Shown: piece by piece, positions 18,534-27,597 of the stretch
How positions within the stretch are numbered: the first letter of the stretch is position 1
How the letters are laid out: each line of letters starts with the position of its first letter
Origin: [Clostridium] aerotolerans DSM 5434
GTDB lineage: Bacteria > Bacillota > Clostridia > Lachnospirales > Lachnospiraceae
Length of the DNA: 64,000 nt
Direction of reading: 5' to 3'
NCBI RefSeq assembly: GCF_000687555.1
Contig: NZ_JHWJ01000001.1
Span: 124,001 to 188,000 of the forward strand
Notes under the pieces: model-generated
The model's database searches: none
What the model saw: the letters and a program-made list of their open reading frames with translations, nothing else
Told to the model about the DNA's origin: nothing
Program-made: the position numbers and the translations under genes

Positions 18534-20588
18534 TTAAAATCCCTCTGATAATATCTGGTAAATGGGTGCACCTTCACACTGGGAAGGAATTTTAGTTCCA
18601 AGTAGTACTGCGATGGTAGGTGTCACATCCACCTGACGGATAATCCGGTCTGTAGTATAGCCTTCCTTGATTCCTTCCCCGGCTGCAATAAATACCGGAG
18701 AAACTGAGGTGTTGAAATATCCGTCTGCGGTGGTGAGGCCATCTCCGTGTAGTCGGTTGAATCCTTCTTCAATGGTAAAGAAGATATCGCCGCACTCCGG
18801 TCCGTTGGTGCCAAACAGAACCGCATCTTTATTTCTTAAAGCAACTCCCACGACACGCTTTTTGGTGTATGGATCTCTGTATCCATATAAGTCTGATATG
18901 ATTTGTTCTTCCAGCTGGTATTGTTCTTCCGGCTCCACGATTCCATGTTTGTCCCTGCCCTTTAGATTTATGTAGATATAGTTGCTTCGGATCTGCACGG
19001 CCCGGGTCTTCTCCCAATCGATTTCATCCATGGAATTGCCCTGCGCATCTTTTTTAAGGACTGTATATCCCAGTTCCTCCATAACTTTTGTATTTAAGCC
19101 TCCGTATTCTCCGAGAATCGGCGGTACATTTTCGCCCACCAGAAGTCCGTGGTCGGAAACGATAAAAATGGTAAAGCCTTCATCCAGATAGTGGAGGAAT
19201 CGTCCCAGATAGTGATCCGTCTGTATATAGAACCGTTCAATGAGCTCCTGGTAGATCTTTTCATCGGTATGATTCCAGGGCTCCAGAGTCTTTGCCAGAT
19301 GCCAGATCTGGTGTCCGGCACAGTCAATGTTGTGGAGGTGGCTGAACACCACATCATATTTTTCATTGTCAATTAAGTATTCCAGGCTGTCGGCCTGCCA
19401 CTGGCTGTAAATATCCCAGGAAGGTTCGAAAATCTGGTCTACTAACTCCGAATCCTCTCCCCCGATCAGACTTACCGGAGGAATGTTTCCCACGCCTTTC
19501 ATTAGTTCATCATAGAGTGAAACAGGATGCCAGAGCATCGTGTTTGTGGTGTCAAGGGCATTGCTGATCCAGAGGCGCAGATTGGAGCCATCGGGACTCA
19601 GTTCCAGTATCTTATAGGATCTGCAGCTTGGTCTGGTATTTCCTTTTTTCGTGGCGTTGTCTATGACACCGGAAATCATTTCTCCCTTTGGAATGGTGAC
19701 AAACGGTTCTTTCTCGCTTTTGGAATGGTATAAAGAGACCTGATCATAAATTCCTGATTCATTTTTGGTGATCAGTCCATAGCGTTCTTCCTTGCCGCCT
19801 GAGATAAGAATTGTGAATTCCAGTCCATCTTCGGAAGCGGCAGCCCAGTCTGCGGCGGGCTTAATGGGAGAGAAGATCATGTCATAAGCGACCTTGGCGC
19901 CAATCATCATCTCCGTATCCTCAAGATCCTTTACATAGGTTCTGATTTCTCCGCCGCTTCTTGCTGCATCTCCCCACCATAGCTCCATCATTTCATCATC
20001 GTCCGCATTTTCTTCGGATATGACCTGGTGTAAATCCGTAATATTGCAGCCTACGCCTGCCGCTTTTTGTGTATGAGGCACAAAGCGTAAGGATCTGGTG
20101 CTTGATGAGGCGTAAACGATCTTTTCCCAGTCCATCTGAGCGACTCCCATATTTACGGAGCCAGGCTGTGTACCATCTACCACATGGAGCAGGGGACTTT
20201 GAGAGGTTGGCGGCCAGGAGGAACCGGGCCAATGCCATACCAGGGTTTTTAATCCCTCTTCCGTGGTTACGTTCCAAAGCTGCTGTGCTTTGCAGTTTCT
20301 GGAATCCATGTTATAGACCACCGCGTCCAGATTATCCGGTGACTGGCGCCAGTAGCAGGTGATGCCATGTGTTCCAGGATATGCACCAGTTGCAAGGGTG
20401 GTCCAGCAGGGGGGCGTAATTGTGGGGTGAGCACCCAGCATCTCAAGTCCCTGTCTGGCAGAGCCGTTTAAGAGGTATTTTTTAATATTTGGCAATTTGC
20501 CTTCTTTCACCATTCTTCTTGTAGTAACAGGGTCCATCCCGTCGATTCCCAATACGATCAGTTTCTTTGTTCTTGCTTCTCGGTTCAT
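18534..20588 (-). CDS. Alkaline phosphatase superfamily phosphodiesterase
   Basis: Cytoplasmic enzyme of 684 residues in the type I phosphodiesterase/nucleotide pyrophosphatase family. The metal and nucleophile sites are visible: VLGIDGMD at the N-terminus, PCWTTLATGAYPGTHGI with the likely nucleophilic threonine, HLHNIDCAGH, and VSDHGL. There is no signal peptide. The substrate may be a phosphate, phosphonate or sulfate ester. Sequence alone does not settle this, but the gene is divergent from a LysR regulator and a taurine/sulfonate-type ABC transporter, suggesting it processes an imported sulfur- or phosphorus-containing organic compound. GGAGG lies before the ATG. Confidence 0.8.
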   Translation of the reverse strand: MNREARTKKLIVLGIDGMDPVTTRRMVKEGKLPNIKKYLLNGSARQGLEMLGAHPTITPPCWTTLATGAYPGTHGITCYWRQSPDNLDAVVYNMDSRNCKAQQLWNVTTEEGLKTLVWHWPGSSWPPTSQSPLLHVVDGTQPGSVNMGVAQMDWEKIVYASSSTRSLRFVPHTQKAAGVGCNITDLHQVISEENADDDEMMELWWGDAARSGGEIRTYVKDLEDTEMMIGAKVAYDMIFSPIKPAADWAAASEDGLEFTILISGGKEERYGLITKNESGIYDQVSLYHSKSEKEPFVTIPKGEMISGVIDNATKKGNTRPSCRSYKILELSPDGSNLRLWISNALDTTNTMLWHPVSLYDELMKGVGNIPPVSLIGGEDSELVDQIFEPSWDIYSQWQADSLEYLIDNEKYDVVFSHLHNIDCAGHQIWHLAKTLEPWNHTDEKIYQELIERFYIQTDHYLGRFLHYLDEGFTIFIVSDHGLLVGENVPPILGEYGGLNTKVMEELGYTVLKKDAQGNSMDEIDWEKTRAVQIRSNYIYINLKGRDKHGIVEPEEQYQLEEQIISDLYGYRDPYTKKRVVGVALRNKDAVLFGTNGPECGDIFFTIEEGFNRLHGDGLTTADGYFNTSVSPVFIAAGEGIKEGYTTDRIIRQVDVTPTIAVLLGTKIPSQCEGAPIYQILSEGF

Positions 20589-20749
20589 GTTTACCTCCTT
20601 ACAGATAAATAATTATATTATAAACCATCAAACATACTTGAATAATATGAAAATAATATATGGGGTATCGAAAATTATGATAATCCCGTTGTATCAAGGG
20701 GAAAACAGGTTTTTTCGTTTTGAGAGAATTAATAATACATATAAACATG

Positions 20750-20778
20750 TTGACAATGTAGGTTTATCGGTTTATTAT
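20750..20778 (+). promoter_or_regulatory. Promoter of the LysR-ABC transporter operon
   Basis: TTGACA, 17-bp spacer, TATTAT. The divergent interval 20589-20843 is AT-rich. Its right end repeats TTTATCG twice and contains the near-palindrome GATAATTTATC, a possible LysR contact site. Confidence 0.6.
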
Positions 20779-20858
20779 GTTGATAATTTATCGCATATAA
20801 TCTGAGATTTGTAACGGTACTTAATAAAAAGCTGGTAAGGAGAGTGGGGAGAAGGAAT

Positions 20859-21806
20859 TTGAAAATTGAACAATTGTATTTGTTTAAGGAAGCTGTAAAA
20901 TATAATTCGGTTTCTGCGGCGGCAGAAAAGAATTTTATGTCTCAATCCTCGGTAAGCTCTTCCATTATCAATCTGGAGAAGGAGCTTGGAACGGAGCTTT
21001 TAAGGAGAAGCAATGCCGGTGTATCTCCTACGATAACGGGAGAACTGGTACTTCAAAAGGCGGAGGACATTTTAAAGGCGATTGACGATATCACAGAAAT
21101 GGCAAAAGAGCAGCATAAGGCCGGAGAAATCAGCATTGCCAGCATTCCCTGCATCTGCGACTGGATTATTCCGGCTACGGTGCGGAGTCTGAAGGAAGAT
21201 ATGACAGATATTCTTTTTTCCGTAACCACAGGAGAAAGCAGTCAGGTTGCTCATGATGTTTCTTCCGGAATCGCTAAATTTGGTATCCTGATTCATTACG
21301 GTGAACTAAAGCGGAGCACGGATCTTAAATACACGCCTCTTTTTAAGGATGAATATGTGCTTTATGTAGGGAAAAGTTCTCCTTATTGGGAAAAGGAAAG
21401 CATTACCTATGGGGAGCTGCTGGAGGAGCCTTATATCGCTTACCGGGATGAATTTAAACGATATAACGGTGGTCTTACCAATATGATTGGCTCGGGTAAA
21501 CTTCCAAAGGTGGTTTTCCGCACCGATAATCTGGATTCGATTAAGAGCATGATTACCTATAATCAATATGTGGCTTTTTTTCCTCGCCGTATGTCGGAAA
21601 ATGATTTTTATGTTCAAAACGGTCTTATAAGGAGACTGGCGGTTTCCGATAAAAATCTGTCATTTGAGGTGGGATATGTGGAGAGTACAAAGTACAAGAT
21701 GAAAAAGCTAGACAGGATCGTATTAAAAGCGGTCAAGGACACGGTCCGGGGAATGGGGGCCGAAGTAAGCACCACTGGAAAGGAGAGAGAACAATCAAAA
21801 GGCTAA
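20859..21806 (+). CDS. LysR-family regulator of the ABC transporter operon
   Basis: LysR protein: helix-turn-helix in KIEQLYLFKEAVKYNSVSAAAEKNFMSQSSVSSSI, then a two-lobed effector domain. TTG at 20859 is preferred because GGAG lies 7 nt upstream and the product starts as LysR proteins normally do; an in-frame GTG at 20844 has its ribosome site too close. It is first in an operon with the transporter genes and divergent from the phosphodiesterase, so it probably senses the transported compound and controls both directions. Its last codons overlap the apparent start of the permease. Confidence 0.87.
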   Translation: MKIEQLYLFKEAVKYNSVSAAAEKNFMSQSSVSSSIINLEKELGTELLRRSNAGVSPTITGELVLQKAEDILKAIDDITEMAKEQHKAGEISIASIPCICDWIIPATVRSLKEDMTDILFSVTTGESSQVAHDVSSGIAKFGILIHYGELKRSTDLKYTPLFKDEYVLYVGKSSPYWEKESITYGELLEEPYIAYRDEFKRYNGGLTNMIGSGKLPKVVFRTDNLDSIKSMITYNQYVAFFPRRMSENDFYVQNGLIRRLAVSDKNLSFEVGYVESTKYKMKKLDRIVLKAVKDTVRGMGAEVSTTGKEREQSKG

Positions 21807-22567
21807 ATGAAAAACACGTCATCAGCGTTTTTACCGGAGTTGTCATTCTAACAGTCTGGATCGCGGCGACCTGGAATAACCGGATTTCAAGTATTATTAT
21901 TCCCTCGCCTGCTGCAATTGGAAGCTGTTTTATAAATCTACTTCAGGACGGCTATAAGGGGCATTCCTTATGGGCCCATATGGGAGCCAGTTTAAGAAGG
22001 CTTTTTATCGCTTACTTTTTCGCCGTTATTACAGGAACGACCCTGGGGCTGTTAAGCGGATATTCAGAAAGGGTACGTGCGGTTTTTGAACCCATCATTG
22101 CATTTATAAGGCCGCTTCCTCCTTTGGGCTATTATACCATCATCATTTTGTGGATGGGGATAGGAGACGGCTCCAAAATACTTTTATTGTTCCTTGGTGC
22201 CTTAGCTCCCGTTTTTGTGTCCTGTGTGGCAGGAGTCACAAGGGTAAAGCAGGATTATATTAACCGGGCCAGGACCCTGGGGGCCAGCAAAGGGCAGATA
22301 TTCCTCCATGTAATACTTCCTGCGTCTCTTCCTGACATATTCGTGGGTTTAAGAAATGCCATGAGTGTGGCTTATGCCACTTCCGTGGCGGCGGAAATGG
22401 TAGCGGCGGTATCCGGTATTGGCTGGATGGTTTTAGATGCAAGTAAGTATCTTCGCAGCGATGTCATCTTTGTGGGGATCATAATCATGGGTATTACAGG
22501 GATACTGCTAGACAGAATTCTTCTCTATCTGGAAACCAGGATCGTATTCTGGAAAGGTAAATATTAA
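21794..22567 (+). CDS. Taurine/sulfonate-type ABC permease, abnormal start
   Basis: Permease of the SsuC/TauC family with about six membrane segments and the EAA-type loop RARTLGASKGQIFLHVILPAS. The frame is clearly coding from about 21794 (IKRLNEKHVISVFTGVVILTVWIAATW), yet contains no ATG, GTG or TTG until the internal ATG at 21980, which would remove the first membrane helix. ATC at 21794 lies 8 nt after AGGAG, so a rare AUC start is possible. Alternatively one A is missing from the A-run after the ATG at 21807: ATG AAA AAA CAC would give a normal MKKHVISVF start. It overlaps the LysR gene and is followed by the binding protein and ATPase. Confidence 0.75.
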   Translation: MKRLNEKHVISVFTGVVILTVWIAATWNNRISSIIIPSPAAIGSCFINLLQDGYKGHSLWAHMGASLRRLFIAYFFAVITGTTLGLLSGYSERVRAVFEPIIAFIRPLPPLGYYTIIILWMGIGDGSKILLLFLGALAPVFVSCVAGVTRVKQDYINRARTLGASKGQIFLHVILPASLPDIFVGLRNAMSVAYATSVAAEMVAAVSGIGWMVLDASKYLRSDVIFVGIIIMGITGILLDRILLYLETRIVFWKGKY

Positions 22568-22588
22568 TCATAATCGGGAGGTAGTAAT

Positions 22589-23701
22589 ATGAAACGTACA
22601 AAGAAAATAGCACTTTTAGGTCTTGCATCCATTCTTTCCATCCAGTTGTTCGGCTGCGGTTCAAAGAATACCAGTTTAAGCAGTGAGTCTTCCACGGCAG
22701 GGAATGTATCCGAAGCTGCAAATAAAGATCCCATCACCGGAGAGATATATCCGGATCAGATTAACGTCGGAATTATAGAAGGGGGACCGGAATCCGCCAT
22801 TTTACTGAAAGAGGATTTTCTAAGTGATATCGGGGTTAAGGTAAATGCAGTTACTTATTCAGCAGGTACAGATATTAACAATGGAGTGGTATCCGGGCAG
22901 GTGGACGTGGCTTCCTTTGGTTCTTCACCCGTAGCGCTGGGGATCGCCAACGGAATCAAATATAAAGCAGTATATGTTCCTTATGTACAGGGTGGGAATA
23001 TTGAAGCTTTGGCAGTAAAAAAGGACTTAAATGCAGCCAGTGTGGCAGATTTAAAGGGAAAAACCATTGCGGCCCCATTTGGAACGACCGCTCATTACGC
23101 TCTTTTAAATGCCCTTGAACTGGGAGGCTTAAAAGCCGGTGACGTGAAACTTCTCGATATGGGAGGCCAGGACATAGTAGCGGCCTGGACCAGGGGAGAT
23201 ATCGACGCGGCATACATATGGAGCCCGGCCCTTGATGAATGCTTAAAGAATGGTACGATTTTGACCAATGACGGGGAACTGGCCAAACAGGGAGTTCTCA
23301 TTCCTGAAATTGCTGTTGCGGAAGTTGGATTTTCCGAGAAATATCCTACCCTTGTAACCCGTTATGTGAAGGCTCTCATGAATGTTCATGATTTGGTAAA
23401 GGAAAATCCGGATCAGGCTGTGAAGGATGTGGCTGACTGGGAAGGAATTTCAGAGGAAAGCGCCAGAGGCCAGATCAATGATAACATATGGGTATCCGGA
23501 GAAGAGCAGCTGTCTGAGAGTTATCTGGGAACGGCGGATAAGAAAGGAAAGCTGTTTGATACCTTAAAAACCATTGCGGAGTTTCATCACTCTCAGGGCA
23601 ACATAAACCAGGCTCCTGATGAAAAGAGCATCGCCAATGCGGTAGATCCATCTTTTGCAGAACAGGCTTTAAAGCTTAATACAGGAGGAGCGGGACAATA
23701 A
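22589..23701 (+). CDS. ABC transporter substrate-binding lipoprotein, TauA/SsuA-like
   Basis: Lipoprotein of 370 residues: signal MKRTKKIALLGLASILSIQ, lipobox LFGC with the lipidated cysteine near residue 23, then a serine-rich linker and a NMT1/SsuA-type periplasmic-binding fold (VDVASFGSSPVALGIANG; GKTIAAPFGTTAHYALL). The family binds taurine, alkanesulfonates, nitrate or thiamine precursors; the ligand is not readable here. The stop overlaps the ATPase start by 1 nt. Confidence 0.88.
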   Translation: MKRTKKIALLGLASILSIQLFGCGSKNTSLSSESSTAGNVSEAANKDPITGEIYPDQINVGIIEGGPESAILLKEDFLSDIGVKVNAVTYSAGTDINNGVVSGQVDVASFGSSPVALGIANGIKYKAVYVPYVQGGNIEALAVKKDLNAASVADLKGKTIAAPFGTTAHYALLNALELGGLKAGDVKLLDMGGQDIVAAWTRGDIDAAYIWSPALDECLKNGTILTNDGELAKQGVLIPEIAVAEVGFSEKYPTLVTRYVKALMNVHDLVKENPDQAVKDVADWEGISEESARGQINDNIWVSGEEQLSESYLGTADKKGKLFDTLKTIAEFHHSQGNINQAPDEKSIANAVDPSFAEQALKLNTGGAGQ

Positions 23702-24507
23702 TGGCAGAGGAAGAAGGAAAGAGTTTTTACGAGACCGCCAATGAACTGATTTCCATTGATCATGTGTCATTATCCTATGATAAGAGCAGCGGCCAAAGTC
23801 CTGCGATCTCTGATCTCAATTTGAACATCTATCAGGGGGAATTCGTATGTGTCATGGGACCAAGCGGCTGCGGAAAAAGTACGCTGTTAAATATTCTGGC
23901 CGGTTTTATCTCTCCCACGGAAGGGACGGTAAGGCTGAACCAGAAGGAGATTAAGGGCATCGATTCCCAACGGGGAGTTGTCTTTCAGCATCCGCCTCTC
24001 TATGAATGGTATTCCGTCCGGAAAAATATTGCCTTTGGACCAATGGTGAAAAAGGTTTCAAAAAAAAAGATAGAAGAGGATGTAAAAATCTATCTGGATC
24101 AGGTAGGCCTTACGGAATTTGCGGATAAAAAGGTGTATGAATTATCAGGAGGAATGAGACAGCGGGCAGCCATTGCCAGCGCTCTCATCAACAATCCGGA
24201 TATTTTGCTGATGGATGAACCCTTTGGCGCTCTTGACGCTCTCACAAGAGAACAGATGCAGGCATTGATCCGTAAAATATGGTGGAATTCAGGAAAGACC
24301 ATCTTTTTTATCACTCATGATGTGGATGAAGCCCTGCTTTTAGGAACCAGAATTCTTGTTATGTCCAGGCGGCCAGGAAAAGTCATTGCTGATTTCCCAG
24401 CACAATTTACCAGAGATTTCATTGAGGAAAATTCCGATGATGCCCGGTATACGGAGAAGTTTCACCAAAAAAGAAAATATGTACTTCAGCTGATTAATGA
24501 ACAGTAA
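23701..24507 (+). CDS. ABC transporter ATPase, TauB/SsuB-like
   Basis: Nucleotide-binding subunit of 268 residues: Walker A GPSGCGKST, signature LSGGMRQRA, Walker B ILLMDEPFGALD and switch histidine in FFITHDVDEAL. It energises the import system made with the preceding permease and lipoprotein. It starts inside the stop of the binding-protein gene (TAATG). A strong terminator follows. Confidence 0.92.
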   Translation: MAEEEGKSFYETANELISIDHVSLSYDKSSGQSPAISDLNLNIYQGEFVCVMGPSGCGKSTLLNILAGFISPTEGTVRLNQKEIKGIDSQRGVVFQHPPLYEWYSVRKNIAFGPMVKKVSKKKIEEDVKIYLDQVGLTEFADKKVYELSGGMRQRAAIASALINNPDILLMDEPFGALDALTREQMQALIRKIWWNSGKTIFFITHDVDEALLLGTRILVMSRRPGKVIADFPAQFTRDFIEENSDDARYTEKFHQKRKYVLQLINEQ

Positions 24508-24513
24508 AGGAAT

Positions 24514-24550
24514 GGCCGCAGGCATTTTTGCCTGTGGCCTTAATTTTTTA
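24514..24550 (+). terminator. Terminator after ABC transporter operon
   Basis: GGCCGCAGGCA, a four-T loop and TGCCTGTGGCC (one G-T pair), followed by TTAATTTTTT. Confidence 0.85.
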
Positions 24551-24581
24551 ATCTAGTAACCGGAAACCATGTTCTTGACAT

Positions 24582-24609
24582 TTGACAGAAGTTGTGTGAT
24601 TGTTATATT
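24582..24609 (+). promoter_or_regulatory. Candidate promoter of IlvD/Edd gene
   Basis: TTGACA with a 16-bp spacer to TATATT; a second TTGACA lies 8 bases upstream. It is about 110 bases before the dehydratase start. Confidence 0.45.
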
Positions 24610-24722
24610 ATTATCATCAAATAACAATGAAAAGAGAACATATTGCACAGAAAAGGCGGTCAAAAAGGGCAAGTCATTGAGCTTAAATTGAACCATATCA
24701 ATATATTAGGAGGAAAGAATCA

Positions 24723-26438
24723 ATGGTTAGTCAGGATATCAGAAAGATTGCACCAGAACAGGATCCGCTAAGAATGGGAATGGGGTGGAGTGTTGAAGAT
24801 TTGGATAAACCGCAGATTATGGTTGAAAGTACTTTTGGAGACAGCCATCCGGGAAGTGCTCATTTAAACGGATTGGTGGATAAGGCTGTTTTTGGTGTAG
24901 GTGAGGCAGGAGGAAAGGCCGCCAGATATTTTACTACGGATATATGTGATGGTATGGCCCAGGGACATGATGGAATTAATTATTCTCTTGTTCATCGCGA
25001 TATGATTTGCAATATGATAGAAATACACGCTGGTGCCACACCGTTTGATGGTGGAATATTTATCGCCAGCTGTGACAAAGGGGTGCCGGCTCACTTGATG
25101 GGAATTGGAAGGGTAAATATGCCCTCCATTCTGCTGACTGGCGGAGTTATGGATGCAGGACCAGACCTTTTGACTCTGGAACAAATTGGAAAATATTCAG
25201 CCATGTACCAGCGTGGAGAAATTACATATGAAACGCTCACCTATTATAAACAAAATGCCTGCCCATCCTGCGGAGCCTGCTCCTTTATGGGAACAGCTTC
25301 AACCATGCAGATCATGGGAGAAGTACTCGGGCTGATGTTGCCGGGAACGTCCCTTATGCCGGCAACCTGTGAGGATCTTCTGACGGTTTCGGAGAAGGCA
25401 GGAAAGCAGATTCTTGAGCTTATTAAGCTTGGTTTAAAGCCTCGTGATATTGTAACAAAACGTTCCTTTGAAAATGCGGTTATGGTACACGCGGCAATTT
25501 CAGGATCAACAAACTCACTGCTGCATTTGCCTGCCATTGCCCATGAATTTAATATAGAACTGGATGGGGAAGTATTTGACCGGTTACATCGGGGAGCCCA
25601 TTATCTCCTGGATGTTCGTCCCGCTGGAAAATGGCCAGCCCAGTATTTCTATTATGCAGGCGGAGTCCCAAGAGTTATGGAGGAAATAAAGTCAATGCTC
25701 CATTTAGATGAAATGACTGTGACAGGGAAAACTCTTGGAGAGAATTTGGATGAACTAAAAGAAAATGGGTTTTATGAAAGATGCGAAGAATATGCCAGAC
25801 AACATAATATCACCTGGCAGGATGTGATTCACCCTTTTGAGAAAGCAATTGGCAAAAATGGAGCCATAGCAGTGCTGAAAGGAAATCTTGCCCCGGAAGG
25901 AGCTGTGATTAAGCACACAGCATGTCCAAAGGAAATGTTTGAGGCAACTCTGAATGCAAGACCATTTGACAGTGAAGAGGAAGCGCTGCAGGCAGTGCTT
26001 AAACATGAAATACAATCAGGAGATGCTGTGATTATTCGATACGAGGGTCCAAAGGGCAGCGGAATGCCGGAAATGTTTTATACTTCAGAAGCCATATCAT
26101 CTGATCAGGAACTGGGGCGAAGTATTGCTTTAATAACGGATGGAAGATTCAGTGGTGCATCTACAGGTCCGTCTATTGGTCATGTATCCCCGGAAGCTGC
26201 ACAGGGAGGTCCTATTGCACTTGTGGAAGAAGGGGATTTAATTTATATCAATATTTTTGAACGGCAGCTAAATATTGTAGGAATAAAGGGAATTAAAAAA
26301 TCACAGGAAGAGATTGCCCTGATTTTAGAACAAAGAAAAAAGAACTGGAAGCCCAAAGAGTCCAAATATACGTCAGGAGTTTTAAAGCTTTTTTCTGAAC
26401 ATGCAGTTTCTCCCATGAAAGGGGCTTATATGAAGTAA
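24723..26438 (+). CDS. IlvD/Edd family dehydratase
   Basis: Fe-S dehydratase of 571 residues. Cluster cysteines appear in IASCDKGVPAH, in CPSCGACSFMGTA and in PATCEDL. The C-terminal phosphate/sugar-binding portion has GRFSGASTGPSIGHVSPEA. The family includes dihydroxyacid dehydratase and sugar-acid dehydratases. No branched-chain biosynthesis genes are beside it, and a D-2-hydroxyacid dehydrogenase follows, so a catabolic sugar-acid dehydratase is as likely as IlvD. GGAGGAAAG precedes the ATG. Confidence 0.8.
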   Translation: MVSQDIRKIAPEQDPLRMGMGWSVEDLDKPQIMVESTFGDSHPGSAHLNGLVDKAVFGVGEAGGKAARYFTTDICDGMAQGHDGINYSLVHRDMICNMIEIHAGATPFDGGIFIASCDKGVPAHLMGIGRVNMPSILLTGGVMDAGPDLLTLEQIGKYSAMYQRGEITYETLTYYKQNACPSCGACSFMGTASTMQIMGEVLGLMLPGTSLMPATCEDLLTVSEKAGKQILELIKLGLKPRDIVTKRSFENAVMVHAAISGSTNSLLHLPAIAHEFNIELDGEVFDRLHRGAHYLLDVRPAGKWPAQYFYYAGGVPRVMEEIKSMLHLDEMTVTGKTLGENLDELKENGFYERCEEYARQHNITWQDVIHPFEKAIGKNGAIAVLKGNLAPEGAVIKHTACPKEMFEATLNARPFDSEEEALQAVLKHEIQSGDAVIIRYEGPKGSGMPEMFYTSEAISSDQELGRSIALITDGRFSGASTGPSIGHVSPEAAQGGPIALVEEGDLIYINIFERQLNIVGIKGIKKSQEEIALILEQRKKNWKPKESKYTSGVLKLFSEHAVSPMKGAYMK

Positions 26439-26519
26439 GTCTTTAAGAATGCTAACATGTGCTTTAATGCAGTTTTTAACAGAATTTAATGATTATATAG
26501 AGAGAAGGAGTGAAAATTC

Positions 26520-27479
26520 ATGAAATTACTGGCATATAACGTACGAACGGACGAATCCATGTTTTTTCAAAAATTTGCTGAGAAATATGGGGTGGAGCTG
26601 CATACACTTCCTTACAGTCCTACGTTTGAGAATGCGGGAAATACAGAAGGATGCGACGCAGTTAGTGTTGTTACCTCAGCCATTACCAAAGAGATACTGG
26701 AGAAATGGAAAGCAAATGGGATTCGCTGTGTATCCACCCGTACGGTAGGATTTGATCATATTGACATAGAGGCTGCGAAAACCTTGGAGATCCCTGTCTC
26801 CTCAGTCAATTATACGCCAGCCAGTGTGGCTGAATATACGGTAATGCTCATTCTGATGGCGCTTCGCAAAGTAAAGACGATTATGATCCGAGGGCTGGGG
26901 CAGGATTTCTCACTCAACAATGTACGGGGACGGGAACTTCGTACCTGTACCGTTGGTATCATAGGAGCAGGAAGAATTGGAGAGGCTGTAATTAAGCGGC
27001 TCCATGGATTTGGGTGTAAAATTCTGGTGCATACATTACATCCGAAAGAGGAGCTTTCAACCTTGGTTTCCTATGTTTCTTTTGACGAACTCCTGCAGGA
27101 AAGTGACGTTATTTCCCTTCATGCACCTGCGTCATCAGAGACGGAACACCTGATAGGACAAAAGGAAATTGAGAGGATGAAGGACGGTGTTGTTCTCATT
27201 AATGCCGCCCGCGGCACGCTTATTGATACTCCGTCCCTGATTGCAGGACTTGAATCGGGAAAAATCGGCGCAGCCGCTTTGGATGTTTTAGAAAATGAAA
27301 GGAAAATTTTTTATAAAGATTTGAAATATAAAGTATTATCAAGTCGCCAGCTGTCTATTTTACAATCTATGCCCAATGTAATCATCACTCCCCACACTGC
27401 TTTTTATACCGATGAAGCGGTGAGTGATATGGTGGAGTATTCCATATTAAGCTGCAAAAATGAGTTAGAGGGGAAGTAA
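26520..27479 (+). CDS. D-2-hydroxyacid dehydrogenase (D-lactate/VanH-like)
   Basis: NAD-dependent dehydrogenase of 319 residues: Rossmann motif GIIGAGRIG, catalytic arginine in NAARGTLID, glutamate in LDVLENE and histidine in ITPHTAFYTDEAV. The stretch FYKDLKYKVLSSRQLSILQSMPNVIITPHTAFYTDEAV is typical of D-lactate dehydrogenases and VanH. It would reduce pyruvate or a related 2-oxoacid. The vanG cluster does not need a VanH, so fermentation or sugar-acid metabolism with the upstream dehydratase is the simpler reading. AGAAGGAG precedes the ATG. Confidence 0.85.
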   Translation: MKLLAYNVRTDESMFFQKFAEKYGVELHTLPYSPTFENAGNTEGCDAVSVVTSAITKEILEKWKANGIRCVSTRTVGFDHIDIEAAKTLEIPVSSVNYTPASVAEYTVMLILMALRKVKTIMIRGLGQDFSLNNVRGRELRTCTVGIIGAGRIGEAVIKRLHGFGCKILVHTLHPKEELSTLVSYVSFDELLQESDVISLHAPASSETEHLIGQKEIERMKDGVVLINAARGTLIDTPSLIAGLESGKIGAAALDVLENERKIFYKDLKYKVLSSRQLSILQSMPNVIITPHTAFYTDEAVSDMVEYSILSCKNELEGK

Positions 27480-27597
27480 AAGCATTCCGGCTGGTCGTTG
27501 TTTTCATAGCAAAAGAGAATTGGACAATTTCTCTGAAATCTGATATAGTACGCTAAATAAATGTTTTTTTCGTACTTTTAGACGGAGGAATAAGATT

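Noticed and set aside
18667-20362. Several open frames on the + strand opposite the phosphodiesterase gene
   Set aside because: They lack ribosome sites and homology and follow the codon shadow of the real gene.
26520-27479. VanH as part of a VanA-type D-lactate resistance system
   Set aside because: The ligase has the D-Ser-type EKY loop, the gene is 22 kb from the van cluster, and no vanA or vanX is adjacent.
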